From Paractinoplanes abujensis (GTDB lineage: Bacteria > Actinomycetota > Actinomycetes > Mycobacteriales > Micromonosporaceae), in NCBI RefSeq assembly GCF_014204895.1, contig NZ_JACHMF010000001.1, forward strand, positions 7,006,001-7,070,000: a stretch of 64,000 nucleotides of DNA, in the 5' to 3' direction. The notes under the pieces were generated by a model. It was given only the letters and a program-made list of their open reading frames with translations, did no database searches and was not told the origin of the DNA. Below, piece by piece: positions 16,762 to 25,286 of this stretch. Made by a program: the position numbers and the translations under genes. Positions within the stretch are counted from its first letter, which is position 1, and each line of letters starts with the position of its first letter.

Positions 16762-17888
16762 GCGGCCGCCGTCATCGGCAGGGGCAACCGGGCCCGTACG
16801 GCGAAACCGCCCTCAGCGCGCGGCTGAGCCGTCAACTCGCCGCCGAACAGGGCGGCCCGTTCCCGCATGCCGATCAGCCCCTGGCCGCCGTCGTTCACCG
16901 CGGCCGGCCCGCCGTCGTTGATCACCTGCAGGCGCAGCCCGCCGGGGTGGAAACCGACGGTGACGGTGGCCTCGGCCGGGCCCGCGTGGCGCAACACGTT
17001 GGTCAAAGCCTCCTGCACGATCCGGTACGCCGAGACGTCGATCGCGGGCGGCAACGGCACCGGGTCGCCCTCACGGTGCACGGTGACCCGCAACCCGGCC
17101 TCGCGGACCTGCGCGATCAAGTCGTCGAGCCGGTCCAGCCCGACCGGAAGCTGCGCGCGGTCGGCGTCCTCCCCGCGCAGCAGCCCGAGCGTACGGCGCA
17201 GCTCACCGACCGCGTCCCGCCCGGAGGACTCGATCGTGCGCAGCAACTCGCGGTCGACCGGCAGGCCCGCGTCGAGCCGTCGGCGCACCACCCCGGCCTG
17301 GATCACCATCACGGTCACGCTGTGCGCCACCATGTCGTGCAGCTCGCGGGCGATGCGCACCCGTTCCTCCATGACCGCCTCGCGGGCGTGCTGCTCGCGG
17401 ATGGCGGCCCGGGCCGAGGCGGCGTCGGCCGTGCGGCGGGCCTGGACCGAGAGCGCGACCCCCAACACGTACGGCGCGACCGGGAAGAACACCGCGGCCA
17501 TGGGGTCGCCCGGGTCGCTGATCAGGTAGACGACGAAGGTGAGGGCGACCAGGCCGGCCCCGATCAGGCCGCGCCTGCTCTCGCGCGCCGGCGGCACGCA
17601 GCGCCCGACCGTATAGATGATGATCATCGCGCCGACCAGCTGCCACAGCCGGAAGTTGACCGTCTGCTCGCCCGCGATCACGGCCGGGCGGTAGAACAAC
17701 GGCAGCGGCTCGACGACGTGCGGCGCCATCGCGAGCAGCGGAACGAAACGGCGTACCAGCACCAGGGCGGCCGAGACGGCCAGCGCGAACGGCCACCACC
17801 GGCCCGGCATGCCGATGAGAAATTCCTCGGCCAGCGCGAACAACACGAAGCCGCCGGTCAGCGCCAAGTCCGTGGGTCGCAACCGCAT
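16758..17888 (-). CDS. NarL-type (HisKA_3) sensor histidine kinase
   Basis: The protein has 376 residues. The N-terminal half (about 8-150) has four to five membrane helices, including LALTGGFVLFALAEEFLIG and WWPFALAVSAALVLV. The HisKA_3 dimerisation/phosphoacceptor motif is VRIARELHDMVAHSVTVMVIQAG (H184 accepts phosphate). The C-terminal HATPase has YRIVQEALTNVLRHAG (N box) and QGLIGMRERAALFGGELTAQP (G box). It phosphorylates the coupled response regulator. The short extracellular loops give no clue to the stimulus. Confidence 0.92.
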   Translation of the reverse strand: MRLRPTDLALTGGFVLFALAEEFLIGMPGRWWPFALAVSAALVLVRRFVPLLAMAPHVVEPLPLFYRPAVIAGEQTVNFRLWQLVGAMIIIYTVGRCVPPARESRRGLIGAGLVALTFVVYLISDPGDPMAAVFFPVAPYVLGVALSVQARRTADAASARAAIREQHAREAVMEERVRIARELHDMVAHSVTVMVIQAGVVRRRLDAGLPVDRELLRTIESSGRDAVGELRRTLGLLRGEDADRAQLPVGLDRLDDLIAQVREAGLRVTVHREGDPVPLPPAIDVSAYRIVQEALTNVLRHAGPAEATVTVGFHPGGLRLQVINDGGPAAVNDGGQGLIGMRERAALFGGELTAQPRAEGGFAVRARLPLPMTAAA

Positions 17889-18006
17889 GAGCTGAATCTA
17901 GGGCTCGCGGGCGCGGGCCGAACCCGCCTCGAGGATGACGACGTCTCCGCCGCGCGGGGGAGACGGATTCATTCCGCGTACGGGTTACCGCGCGGCCCGG
18001 CGTTCC

Positions 18007-18020
18007 TAGTTTGGCCTGTC
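18007..18020 (+). promoter_or_regulatory. Putative -10 element of the membrane-protein gene
   Basis: TAGTTT at 18007-18012 ends 8 nt before the ATG at 18021, and no Shine-Dalgarno sequence is seen. This is consistent with a nearly leaderless message. Confidence 0.35.
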
Positions 18021-19235
18021 ATGACTATGTGGCGTAAGGCAACGGCGTCCGGCCTGGTGCTGGCGCCGATCGCGCTGGCGGTGTCGACAGGCATCGATCC
18101 GGCGCTGGGTGAGGATCAGGGGTACGGGATCTATCGGCAGCATCCGGACGCGACGCAGTGGCACTCGCTGCTGCTGCACTGGGCGTGGGTGCTCTACGTG
18201 CCCGGCCTGCTGGGGTTGCTCGCGCTGGTGCGCCGGCGAGGCTTCGCCCCGGCCGTGGTGGCCTGGGTGGCGACGGTGCTCGGGCTGGTGACGTTCTCGG
18301 CGTTGATGGCGGCCGACTTCGGGCTGCTCGCGCTGGAACAGCAGCCCGGCCTCACCGACGCGCAACTGGCCGCGTACGACGACCGGATCGGCGCCATGGG
18401 CTGGGCCGCAGCGGGGTGGCAGATCCCGGGGATCGCCGGCTGGGCCCTCGCCCTGCTGGTCACGCCGCTGGCTCTGCTCCGGGCGCGGGTGATCGGCTGG
18501 TGGACCGCGGGGCTGTTCCTGGCCGGGGCCGTGCTCTACCTGCTGTTCGCGATCTCCCCGGTGCCGCTGAACCTGACCGGGCCGGTCGTGCTGGTGGTGG
18601 CGGGTGTCCTGGCCGCGCGTTCCGTGCTGAGCCATGTGCCCCCGCCGGAGGAGCCGGACCGGTTCGGCGCTTTCCGGCGTACGGCGGGAATGGTTTGTCT
18701 CGTCGCGGCGCCGCTCTCGTTCGCGGCGGGGATGGCGACGGTGCCGCCGCGGTGGACTCAGGCCAGCGCGTTCTTCCTGCATCTGGCCTGGGTGCTGTTC
18801 GTGCCGGCGGTGCTCACGGTGGCCGAGCGGGGTGGACGGTTCACCCGGGTCGTGTCGGGACTGGCGGTGCTCGGCCTGATCAACTTCAGCGCGCTGATGT
18901 TCGGCGACTACCTGGACCTGGCCGCGCGGCAGGCCCTGGGCGACGCGGTGGCCGACCGGGCCCAGGAGCTGACCGGCGGATATGCCACCTTCTCGCTCGG
19001 CTGGGTGCTGCCCGGGATGGTGCTGACGTTCCTCGGGCTGATCCTGGTCGCGGTCGGGGCGGCGGTCGACGGGCTGGTGCGCTGGTGGGTGCCGGTTCTG
19101 GTCGGGGCCGGGTTCGCCGGGTTCTTCGTGCTCGGGCTGGGTCCGATCGGGGTGGTCGGTCCACTGGTTCTCCTCGCCGGTTTCGGGCTGATGGCGGCGG
19201 CCCTGCGGCGTACGGCGGCGCCTGTGGTGGTTTGA
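18021..19235 (+). CDS. Polytopic membrane protein with internal tandem duplication
   Basis: The protein has 404 residues and about ten hydrophobic helices, and I recognise no enzyme motif. The two halves are homologous. HWAWVLYVPGLLGLLALVRRRGF in the first half corresponds to HLAWVLFVPAVLTVAERGGRF in the second. VLGLVTFSALMAADFGLLAL likewise corresponds to VLGLINFSALMFGDYLDLAA, and each is followed by a WQIPGIAGW or WVLPGMVLT helix. This points to an ancient duplication of a four- to five-helix unit. It is divergent from the NarL-type kinase/regulator pair, which may control it. Much of the upstream in-frame open sequence lies over the kinase gene and is a shadow. The function is unknown. Confidence 0.72.
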   Translation: MTMWRKATASGLVLAPIALAVSTGIDPALGEDQGYGIYRQHPDATQWHSLLLHWAWVLYVPGLLGLLALVRRRGFAPAVVAWVATVLGLVTFSALMAADFGLLALEQQPGLTDAQLAAYDDRIGAMGWAAAGWQIPGIAGWALALLVTPLALLRARVIGWWTAGLFLAGAVLYLLFAISPVPLNLTGPVVLVVAGVLAARSVLSHVPPPEEPDRFGAFRRTAGMVCLVAAPLSFAAGMATVPPRWTQASAFFLHLAWVLFVPAVLTVAERGGRFTRVVSGLAVLGLINFSALMFGDYLDLAARQALGDAVADRAQELTGGYATFSLGWVLPGMVLTFLGLILVAVGAAVDGLVRWWVPVLVGAGFAGFFVLGLGPIGVVGPLVLLAGFGLMAAALRRTAAPVVV

Positions 19236-19314
19236 CCGTCACGGTCCGCGGAGGGAGGGCCCGGGGGCGGTACGGTCGGGGGAACACCGACCCCCGCCCC
19301 CGGAGTCCGCCGCG

Positions 19315-21153
19315 ATGACGAGCCCCGATCCCGCCTCGAACCCGCTGTCGAAGCTCGCCACCGCGGGCGAGCGTCTCGGGTGGATCTTCAATGACCGCAA
19401 CCAGTTCCGGCGCCCGTTCGACGAGTCGCCCCCGCAGCGGGCGCCCATCGACCCCGAACTGCACGATCGTCTCGGCCGGGCCGAGCGCGGACGGGTCCGG
19501 CGCGTGCTGATCGCGCTCGGCGGCGGTGTCGGCCTGGCCGTGCTGATCGGCTGCTGCGGCGGCATCCTGACCCGCGACAACGCCGGCGCCCAGGCGCTCG
19601 TGTGGTTCATGACCGGGCTGCTGTTCCTGGGCGGCACGGCGGGCGCGATCCTGGCCGGCATCTGGCCCGCGCTGGCCCGCAGGTCCATCGCCGAGGCCGA
19701 GGAGAAGGCCGAGGCGGCCCACGCGGTGGAACACTCCTCGTGGGACAGCCGGCGCCAGTGGCACGACCAGCAGCAACAGAACCTTGTGGACGAGATGCCG
19801 GAATGGTCGGCCGCCACCCCGTCGCCGGGCACCCGGCGGATCGACATCGTGGGCGGGACCACGTACGGGTGGGAAGCGGTTTTGACCGTCTTCGGCGGAT
19901 CGTTGCTGGCCACTCGGGGCCGTCTGGTGCTGGCCGACTTCACCGGCGAGGCGCTGGCGGGCGAGCTGATGCAGCTGGCCGAGACGACCGGGCGGTCCGT
20001 GCGGGAGGTGGCGCTGCCGGCGCAGCTGGCCGAGTTCGATCTCGTGGCCGGGCTGGAACCGGCCGAGCTGGTCGACGGGCTGGTCGAAGCCATGTACGGC
20101 GATGTGCCGGGTGGGGGGAACCGGGCCGAGCGGTCGCAGGATGCTTTGTACCTGAACCAGGTCGCTTCCGTGCTCGCGCCGAACGTGACGATGCGGCGGC
20201 TGCTGGCGGCACTGCGCCCCGGCCATGTCGGACTGGCGCCCGACGAGGCCGAGCGCCTTGCCGCGTTCCGTGCGGAGGATGCACGCGTACGGCGGATCGA
20301 GGCCTTCCTGCAGCCGCTGGAGGCGATGGGCAGCGCGCCCGCCACCACCGCCCCGGCCGACCTGACCTGCCTGATCGCCGAGGGCGGCACCGGCCGGGCC
20401 CAGCACGAGCTGCTCAAAGATCTGATGGTGCAGTGGCTGAGCCATCAGGTGCGCCGCGAGTCGGCGCCGATCGGGTCGCTGCTGCTGCTCGGCGCCGACG
20501 AGATCGACCACCGGGCGCTGGAACGGCTGAGCACGCTGTGCGAGCGCCGCGGCATCCGGCTCGTGCTGTTCTTCCAGCACCTGCGGGCCGAGACGCTGCG
20601 GACGATCGGCGGCGGCGAGGTGGCGCTGATGCGGCTGGGCAACCATCAGGAGGCGGCGCAGGCGGCCGAGTTCGTGGGCCGCGGGCACAAGTTCGTGCTG
20701 AGCCGGCTGACCCGCTCGCTCGGCGGCGAGGAGACGCACACGGTCGCCGACATGGAGGGCGGCTCCGAGACCAAGGGCGGCACCAAGGGCGAACGCGCCT
20801 CGCGGCACGGTCTGCGCCGCTACACCAGCACCAACTGGAGCAAGACGCGCAACTGGAGCCAGACCGAGTCGACCGCCAACGGCACCAATTGGAGCAATGC
20901 GACGTCGGAGGAGCGCGTCTACGAGTACGTGGTGGAGCCGCGCGCCCTGCAGGACCTCCCCGAATACGCGATGGTGCTGGTCAAGAGCGGTTCCGTGGTA
21001 CAGGCGGTCGAGGTCGACCCGGCCATCGTGACGTTGCCGCGCGTCTCCATGGACCCGCTCGGCGCCCCGGCGCCCCCGCAGCTGCCCCCGGCGCAGTGGG
21101 GCACGATCAGCGACGCGCCGGACCGGTCGACTCGCGGACTATCAGCTCAGTAG
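19315..21153 (+). CDS. Membrane-anchored coupling-protein-like (VirD4/TraG-type) ATPase homologue with degenerate P-loop
   Basis: The protein has 612 residues. Two membrane helices (about 62-87 and 93-117) precede a cytoplasmic domain. A degenerate Walker A region reads GGTTYGWEAVLT where GGTGxGKTT would be expected, followed by a strand and acidic turn RLVLADFTGE. A Walker-B/sensor-like region LLLLGADEID is followed by GIRLVLFFQHLR. Near 500-530 lies a Ser/Asn/Trp-rich stretch (TNWSKTRNWSQT, GTNWSN), followed by VYEYVVEPRALQDLPEYAMVLV, a segment typical of conjugative coupling ATPases. The invariant lysine of the P-loop is absent, so ATP hydrolysis is doubtful. No relaxase or other secretion genes are nearby. 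The family assignment is inference from motif order. The gene converges on the LacI gene with a 47-nt overlap. Confidence 0.55.
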   Translation: MTSPDPASNPLSKLATAGERLGWIFNDRNQFRRPFDESPPQRAPIDPELHDRLGRAERGRVRRVLIALGGGVGLAVLIGCCGGILTRDNAGAQALVWFMTGLLFLGGTAGAILAGIWPALARRSIAEAEEKAEAAHAVEHSSWDSRRQWHDQQQQNLVDEMPEWSAATPSPGTRRIDIVGGTTYGWEAVLTVFGGSLLATRGRLVLADFTGEALAGELMQLAETTGRSVREVALPAQLAEFDLVAGLEPAELVDGLVEAMYGDVPGGGNRAERSQDALYLNQVASVLAPNVTMRRLLAALRPGHVGLAPDEAERLAAFRAEDARVRRIEAFLQPLEAMGSAPATTAPADLTCLIAEGGTGRAQHELLKDLMVQWLSHQVRRESAPIGSLLLLGADEIDHRALERLSTLCERRGIRLVLFFQHLRAETLRTIGGGEVALMRLGNHQEAAQAAEFVGRGHKFVLSRLTRSLGGEETHTVADMEGGSETKGGTKGERASRHGLRRYTSTNWSKTRNWSQTESTANGTNWSNATSEERVYEYVVEPRALQDLPEYAMVLVKSGSVVQAVEVDPAIVTLPRVSMDPLGAPAPPQLPPAQWGTISDAPDRSTRGLSAQ

Positions 21154-22108
21154 CCAGTTCCACGTGCAGCGCGTCCAGCCGGTGATGGTCGAGCAGGCGG
21201 ATCAGCAGGCCCACAGCGATCCGGCCCATCTCGGCCAGCGGCTGGCGCACGGTGGTCAGCGCCGGGCGGGTGGCCTGGGCCAGGTCGATGTCGTCGAAAC
21301 CGCCGATCGACAGGTCCTCGGGCACCCGCAGGCCGAGCTGGGCCGCCGCGGCCATGGCGCCCGAGGCCACCTTGTCGTTGAAGGCGACCAGCGCGGTCGG
21401 CCGGTCCTCGGCCGAGAGCAGCTGCCGGGCCGCCTCGAAGCCGAATCGGACGGTGGGCTCGCCGGGAATCGCCAGCCGCGGGTCGAGCAGCATGCCCGCG
21501 TCGGCCAGCGCCGAGACGTGGCCGGCGCGGCGAGCCGAGCTGGCCAGCCAGTTGTCCGGCCCGGCGAGCAGCCCGATCCGGCGGTGCCCGAGTTCGGTCA
21601 GGTGGGCCGTGAGGCTGCGGGAACCCGCGAAGTGGGCCGCTGACACGGCGGCGATGTCGCGTGGCACGGTTTCACGGGGGTCGACGATGACGAACGGGAA
21701 GCCGCTCGACTGCAGCGCCATCAGTTCCTCGCCCGGTTCGGGTGGCAGCACCACGATCGCGCCGCCGATGCCGGGCCGGCCGGCCAGCGTCGGCAGCACC
21801 GGAGCCTGCTGGGCGGCCTCGCCCGCGTTCAGCACGAGCTGACGACCGTGCAGGTCGAGCGTCTCGGCAATCGACGACACGATCAGTCCGAAGTAGTCGG
21901 TCAGCACGTACGGGCAGCGCAGGAACACCGCGCCGGTGCGGGGCGGCCGCCGCCGCGGCCCGCGCCCGCCCAGCTCGTCGATGGCCTGTTGCACCAGCTC
22001 ACGGGTGCCGGGCGAGACGTGTTCCTGGTCGTTGAGCACCCGCGAGACCGTCGCGATGGAAACGCCGGCATGGGACGCGATGTCGCGGACGGTCGGTCCG
22101 TGTTTCAT
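21107..22108 (-). CDS. LacI-family transcriptional regulator
   Basis: The protein has 333 residues. The N-terminal helix-turn-helix is TVRDIASHAGVSIATVSRVLNDQEHVSPGTRELV (about 6-40). The periplasmic-binding-protein-like domain includes IGLLAGPDNWLASSARRAGH, TALVAFNDKVASGAMAAAAQLGLRVPEDLSIGGFDDIDLAQATRPALTTVRQPL. These give the usual sugar-responsive repressor architecture. It is divergent from the GH30 gene and very likely controls it. A TGGAAGCGTT half-operator lies at 22141-22150 in the shared promoter region. The ATG at 22108 is preferred over the adjacent GTG at 22111. The effector is unknown, probably a beta-linked oligosaccharide. Confidence 0.9.
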   Translation of the reverse strand: MKHGPTVRDIASHAGVSIATVSRVLNDQEHVSPGTRELVQQAIDELGGRGPRRRPPRTGAVFLRCPYVLTDYFGLIVSSIAETLDLHGRQLVLNAGEAAQQAPVLPTLAGRPGIGGAIVVLPPEPGEELMALQSSGFPFVIVDPRETVPRDIAAVSAAHFAGSRSLTAHLTELGHRRIGLLAGPDNWLASSARRAGHVSALADAGMLLDPRLAIPGEPTVRFGFEAARQLLSAEDRPTALVAFNDKVASGAMAAAAQLGLRVPEDLSIGGFDDIDLAQATRPALTTVRQPLAEMGRIAVGLLIRLLDHHRLDALHVELATELIVRESTGPARR

Positions 22109-22124
22109 CACCGAAGCATAAACA

Positions 22125-22174
22125 TTGACAATCTTCGAGGTGGAAGCGTTGTCTGTATGTATCAGAAATGTTTC
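22125..22174 (+). promoter_or_regulatory. Candidate promoter and LacI-type operator for the GH30 gene
   Basis: TTGACA (22125-22130) is a consensus -35 box. It is followed at 22141 by TGGAAGCGTT, resembling half of a LacI-family operator, and at 22165-22174 by GAAATGTTTC with 4-bp palindromic arms. The -10 is uncertain (TGTCTG or TATGTA). The layout would allow repression by the divergent regulator. Confidence 0.35.
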
Positions 22175-22197
22175 AGCTTGTTACATGGGAGAGGCCC

Positions 22198-24057
22198 GTG
22201 ACACGCTTCGGAACTGCCCTCGTTGTTGCGCTGCTCCTCGCGCCTGCCCCTGCGGCAGCGTCGTCCACGAGCGCTCGCGTCTGGATCACTACGCCCGACG
22301 GCACCCAGCTCCTGACCGCCGGTCGAAGTGTCGCCTTCAGCGGCTCGGGGTCGGGCAAACCGACCATTGTTGTTGACCCGCACCGTCGGTTTCAGACGAT
22401 CGCCGGGTTCGGCGCCTCGATCACCGACTCGTCGGCGGCGGTGCTCCACCGGCTGGCGCCGAGCGCCCGCACCGCGGCGATGGAGTCGCTGTTCCGCGAC
22501 GACAAGCTGAGCTACCTGCGTCAGCCCATCGGCGCCTCCGACTTCGTCGACGAGCCGGCTTACACGTACGACGACGTGCCCGCGGGGCAGACGGACTACG
22601 GGCTGCGGCACTTCAGCGTCGAGCACGACCGGGCCCAGATCCTGCCGCTGCTGCGCCAGGCCCGCCGGCTCAACCCCGAACTGCGCGTCATGGGCACCCC
22701 ATGGAGCCCGCCGGCCTGGATGAAGACCAACCAGTCGCTGATCGGGGGCCGGCTGATCGACTCCCCGGCGATCTACCGCGCGTACGCCGCCTACCTGGTG
22801 AAGTTCGTGCAGGCGTACCGGAAGGAAGGGGTGCCGATCGACGCGCTCACCCTGCAGAACGAGCCGCAGAACCGCACGCCCGCGGGCTATCCCGGCATGG
22901 ACCTGCCCTCGTGGCAGGCGGCCGAGGTGATCGAGCGGCTGGGCCCGATGCTGCGCGCCGCCGGTGAGCGCACCAAGATCTTGGGGTACGACCACAACTG
23001 GTCGACGCACCCGAACGACGCCGCGAACACCCCGCCCGACTCGGTGGCCGATATCAACCACTATCCGCAGGAGCTGCTGTCGAGTCGGGCCGCGCGGTGG
23101 GTCGACGGCACTGCGTACCACTGCTACTACGGCGATCCGAGCGCGATGACGGCGCTGCACAACGAGTTCCCGCGTACGGACGTCTACTTCACGGAGTGCT
23201 CGGGCAGCCAGTCGAGCGACCCGGCCGGCACGTTCTCGGACACGCTCAAATGGCACGCCCGCAATCTGATCATCGGCAACACCCGGAACTGGGCCAAGAC
23301 GGTGATCAACTGGAACCTCGCGCTGGACGAGAACAACGGCCCGCACAACGGGGGTTGCGGCACCTGCACCGGCGTGCTGACCGTGAAGCAGGACGGCACG
23401 GTGACCCGCAACGCCGAGTTCTACACGCTCGGGCACGTGGCCCGGTTCGTGCGGCCGGGAGCCGTACGGGTGGCCAGCACCTCGTTCGGGACGACCGGGT
23501 GGAACGGGCGGATCATGGACGTCGCCTTCGTCAACCCCGACGGCAGCACGGTGCTGGTCGCGCACAACGAGAACGACGATCCGCAGGCGTTCGCGGTGCA
23601 GTACGGCGGGCGGACCTTCGAGTACACGCTGCCGGGCGGGGCGTTGGCCACGTTCGTCTGGCGTGGACACTCCACCGATCGGCCCCTCGCGCCCACGGGG
23701 TGGACCGCCACCGCGAACCCGCCCGCCGACGCGGGGCTGGCCGTGGACGACGATGCCTCCACCCGCTGGACAACCGGGGTGGGGCAGGCGGCAGGGCAGC
23801 ATCTGCAGATCGATTTCGGACGGGTGCAGCCGGTTCGCCGGGTCGTCTTCGATACCGGGGCTGACGTGGGCGACTATCCGCGGGAGTTCACGGTGACTGC
23901 TTCGGTGGACGGGTCTCGGTGGCTTCGCGTTCCCGCCGCGCAGAGTGGGCAATTCGTTCAGGCCGCGCTGTCGCGAGTGCGATTTGTGCGAATTGAGCTC
24001 AGCGCGGGGGCGCCGGGCAACTGGTGGTCGGTCGCGGACGTCAGGGCCTACCGCTGA
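22198..24057 (+). CDS. Secreted GH30 glycosidase (glucosylceramidase-type) with C-terminal F5/8C carbohydrate-binding module
   Basis: The protein has 619 residues. The GTG start at 22198 follows GGGAGAGG. A signal peptide (about 1-22, ending Ala-Ala-Ala) is followed by the GH30 barrel: FQTIAGFGASITDSSA, RQPIGASDF, MGTPWSPPAWMKTN, the acid/base Glu in LTLQNEPQN and the nucleophile Glu in VYFTECSGSQ. A beta-sandwich follows. The last ~130 residues (TGWTATANPPADAGLAVDDD, ASTRWTTG, LQIDFGRVQPVRRVVFDTG) are a discoidin/F5/8-type C module (CBM32-like). Family members cleave beta-1,6 or beta-1,3 glucans, glucosylceramide or related beta-glycosides. The divergent LacI regulator suggests induction by its product. 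The 3' end overlaps the SDR gene by 17 nt. Confidence 0.9.
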   Translation: MTRFGTALVVALLLAPAPAAASSTSARVWITTPDGTQLLTAGRSVAFSGSGSGKPTIVVDPHRRFQTIAGFGASITDSSAAVLHRLAPSARTAAMESLFRDDKLSYLRQPIGASDFVDEPAYTYDDVPAGQTDYGLRHFSVEHDRAQILPLLRQARRLNPELRVMGTPWSPPAWMKTNQSLIGGRLIDSPAIYRAYAAYLVKFVQAYRKEGVPIDALTLQNEPQNRTPAGYPGMDLPSWQAAEVIERLGPMLRAAGERTKILGYDHNWSTHPNDAANTPPDSVADINHYPQELLSSRAARWVDGTAYHCYYGDPSAMTALHNEFPRTDVYFTECSGSQSSDPAGTFSDTLKWHARNLIIGNTRNWAKTVINWNLALDENNGPHNGGCGTCTGVLTVKQDGTVTRNAEFYTLGHVARFVRPGAVRVASTSFGTTGWNGRIMDVAFVNPDGSTVLVAHNENDDPQAFAVQYGGRTFEYTLPGGALATFVWRGHSTDRPLAPTGWTATANPPADAGLAVDDDASTRWTTGVGQAAGQHLQIDFGRVQPVRRVVFDTGADVGDYPREFTVTASVDGSRWLRVPAAQSGQFVQAALSRVRFVRIELSAGAPGNWWSVADVRAYR

Positions 24058-24739
24058 GCTGATAGAACCGGCTCGGGTCCCCGGCCAGCGACGCCTTCAC
24101 GTGGGCGCTCCACTCGTCGGCCACGACTTCGAGCCGGTTCTCCTCGATCCCGTCCAGCGCGGCCCGGACGATGAGCGCCGGGTCCACTTTGTCCCCGTCG
24201 TAGTCGGCCGACATGTCGGTGTCCGCGGCGCCGAGATGCAAGCCGGTCACGAGCGTGCCCTGAGAATCCAGTTCCAGGCGTACGCCGTTGGTCAGGTTCC
24301 ACTCGGCCGCCTTGGCCACCCCGTACGCATTGGTCCCCGCGTAGTTGAACCATGACATCGCGGACAAAACGTTCAGGATCGCGCCCCCGCCCAGCTGCGG
24401 TGCGAACGCGCGGATCATGCGCAGTGTGCCCCAGAAATGCGTGTCCAGTTCGAGCCGGATCAGATCGAGGTCGCCGGTCACAAGGTCCGCGCCGGTCTTC
24501 AGGCCCGCGTTGTTGACCTGCAGGTTGACGTCGGTGGCGACCTCCGCCGCGGCGACGATCGAGGCCGGGTCGGTGATGTCCAGGCGCAGCGTCTGCACGC
24601 CCGGAATGTCGATCAGCTCCGGCCGGCGAGCGGTCGCATAGACCTTGGCCGCGCCGCGCTCCAGAAGCTGCTGGGTGAAATGCCGTCCGAGCCCGCGGTT
24701 GGCCCCGGTGACCAGGGCAATAGCGCCGTGAATGTGCAT
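24041..24739 (-). CDS. Short-chain dehydrogenase/reductase
   Basis: This 232-residue classical SDR has the NAD(P)-binding TGANRGLG (11-18), NNAG (76-79), catalytic Ser in NVLSAMSW (S126) and YGVAK (Y139, K143). An Arg following the second strand (ATARRPE) suggests preference for NADPH. The start ATG at 24739 is supported by a TAGCGT box 7 nt upstream, consistent with a leaderless message. An upstream in-frame start at 24778 lies beyond the promoter and was rejected. It is divergent from a MerR-type regulator and probably its target. The substrate is unknown. Confidence 0.9.
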   Translation of the reverse strand: MHIHGAIALVTGANRGLGRHFTQQLLERGAAKVYATARRPELIDIPGVQTLRLDITDPASIVAAAEVATDVNLQVNNAGLKTGADLVTGDLDLIRLELDTHFWGTLRMIRAFAPQLGGGAILNVLSAMSWFNYAGTNAYGVAKAAEWNLTNGVRLELDSQGTLVTGLHLGAADTDMSADYDGDKVDPALIVRAALDGIEENRLEVVADEWSAHVKASLAGDPSRFYQLSGRP

Positions 24740-24746
24740 ACCGGCT

Positions 24747-24778
24747 ACGCTAAAACCTGACGTTGACGTCAGAGGCAA
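24747..24778 (-). promoter_or_regulatory. MerR-type promoter of the SDR gene with operator dyad in the spacer
   Basis: On the minus strand, -35 TTGCCT (24773-24778) and -10 TAGCGT (24747-24752) are separated by an over-long 20-bp spacer. This spacing is the hallmark of MerR-regulated promoters. The spacer holds the dyad CTGACG-TTGA-CGTCAG (plus-strand positions 24757-24772), suited to a MerR dimer. Confidence 0.65.
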
Positions 24779-24798
24779 CTCTTGCGATGGGGGTCACC

Positions 24799-25197
24799 AT
24801 GCGTATCGGTGAATTGGCCGAGCAAGCCGGCGTGAGCGTCCGCGCGCTGCGCTACTACGAGGAGCAGGGCCTGCTCACGGCCGAACGCAGCGGCAGCGGG
24901 CAACGCCACTATGCCGGGGCCGCGGTCGACCGGGTGCGGCTCATCCAGTTGCTCTACTCAGCCGGGCTGACCAGCCGGACCATCGCCGACCTGCTGCCCT
25001 GTGTCGACGCCAACGTCAGCACCCCGGAATCGCGGGCCCGCCTGGCCGCCGAACGCGACCGCATCAACACCCAGATCCAGGAGCTGATCAAGACCCGCGA
25101 CCGGCTGGACGCGGTGATCGAGCTCTCGACCGCGCCGGAAAGCAATTGCCTGGTGGTTCCGTCCGAGCGAGTGGAGCTAGCACAAGCGGTGTCGTAG
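24799..25197 (+). CDS. MerR-family transcriptional regulator
   Basis: The protein has 132 residues. The N-terminal winged helix-turn-helix is MRIGELAEQAGVSVRALRYYEEQGLL, with the wing SGSGQRHYAGAAVDRVRLIQLLYSAGLTSRTIADLLP. A long dimerisation helix (about 85-115) and a short C-terminal tail follow. No metal-binding cysteine pair typical of metal sensors is present; a single Cys follows SAPESN-like sequence near the end, so it more likely senses an organic compound or redox stress. The ATG at 24799 follows GGGGG; an upstream ATG at 24787 is possible. It is divergent from the SDR gene. Confidence 0.88.
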   Translation: MRIGELAEQAGVSVRALRYYEEQGLLTAERSGSGQRHYAGAAVDRVRLIQLLYSAGLTSRTIADLLPCVDANVSTPESRARLAAERDRINTQIQELIKTRDRLDAVIELSTAPESNCLVVPSERVELAQAVS

Positions 25198-25272
25198 CGC
25201 CGGGAATTGCGACATCGTCCCCACGTCGGGCGCTTCCGGGGCAAACGGCGTTTTGTCGGCTTTAGGCCGGTT

Positions 25273-25286
25273 TAGCGTGGGCCTCG
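25273..25286 (+). promoter_or_regulatory. Putative -10 element of the acyltransferase gene
   Basis: TAGCGT at 25273-25278 ends 8 nt before the ATG at 25287, with no ribosome binding site between them. This is compatible with a leaderless transcript. Confidence 0.4.

Noticed and set aside
16947..18020. A longer membrane-protein start reaching back over the kinase gene
   Set aside because: That part is antisense to the well-supported kinase; the ATG at 18021 opens the first membrane helix and has a -10 box in front.
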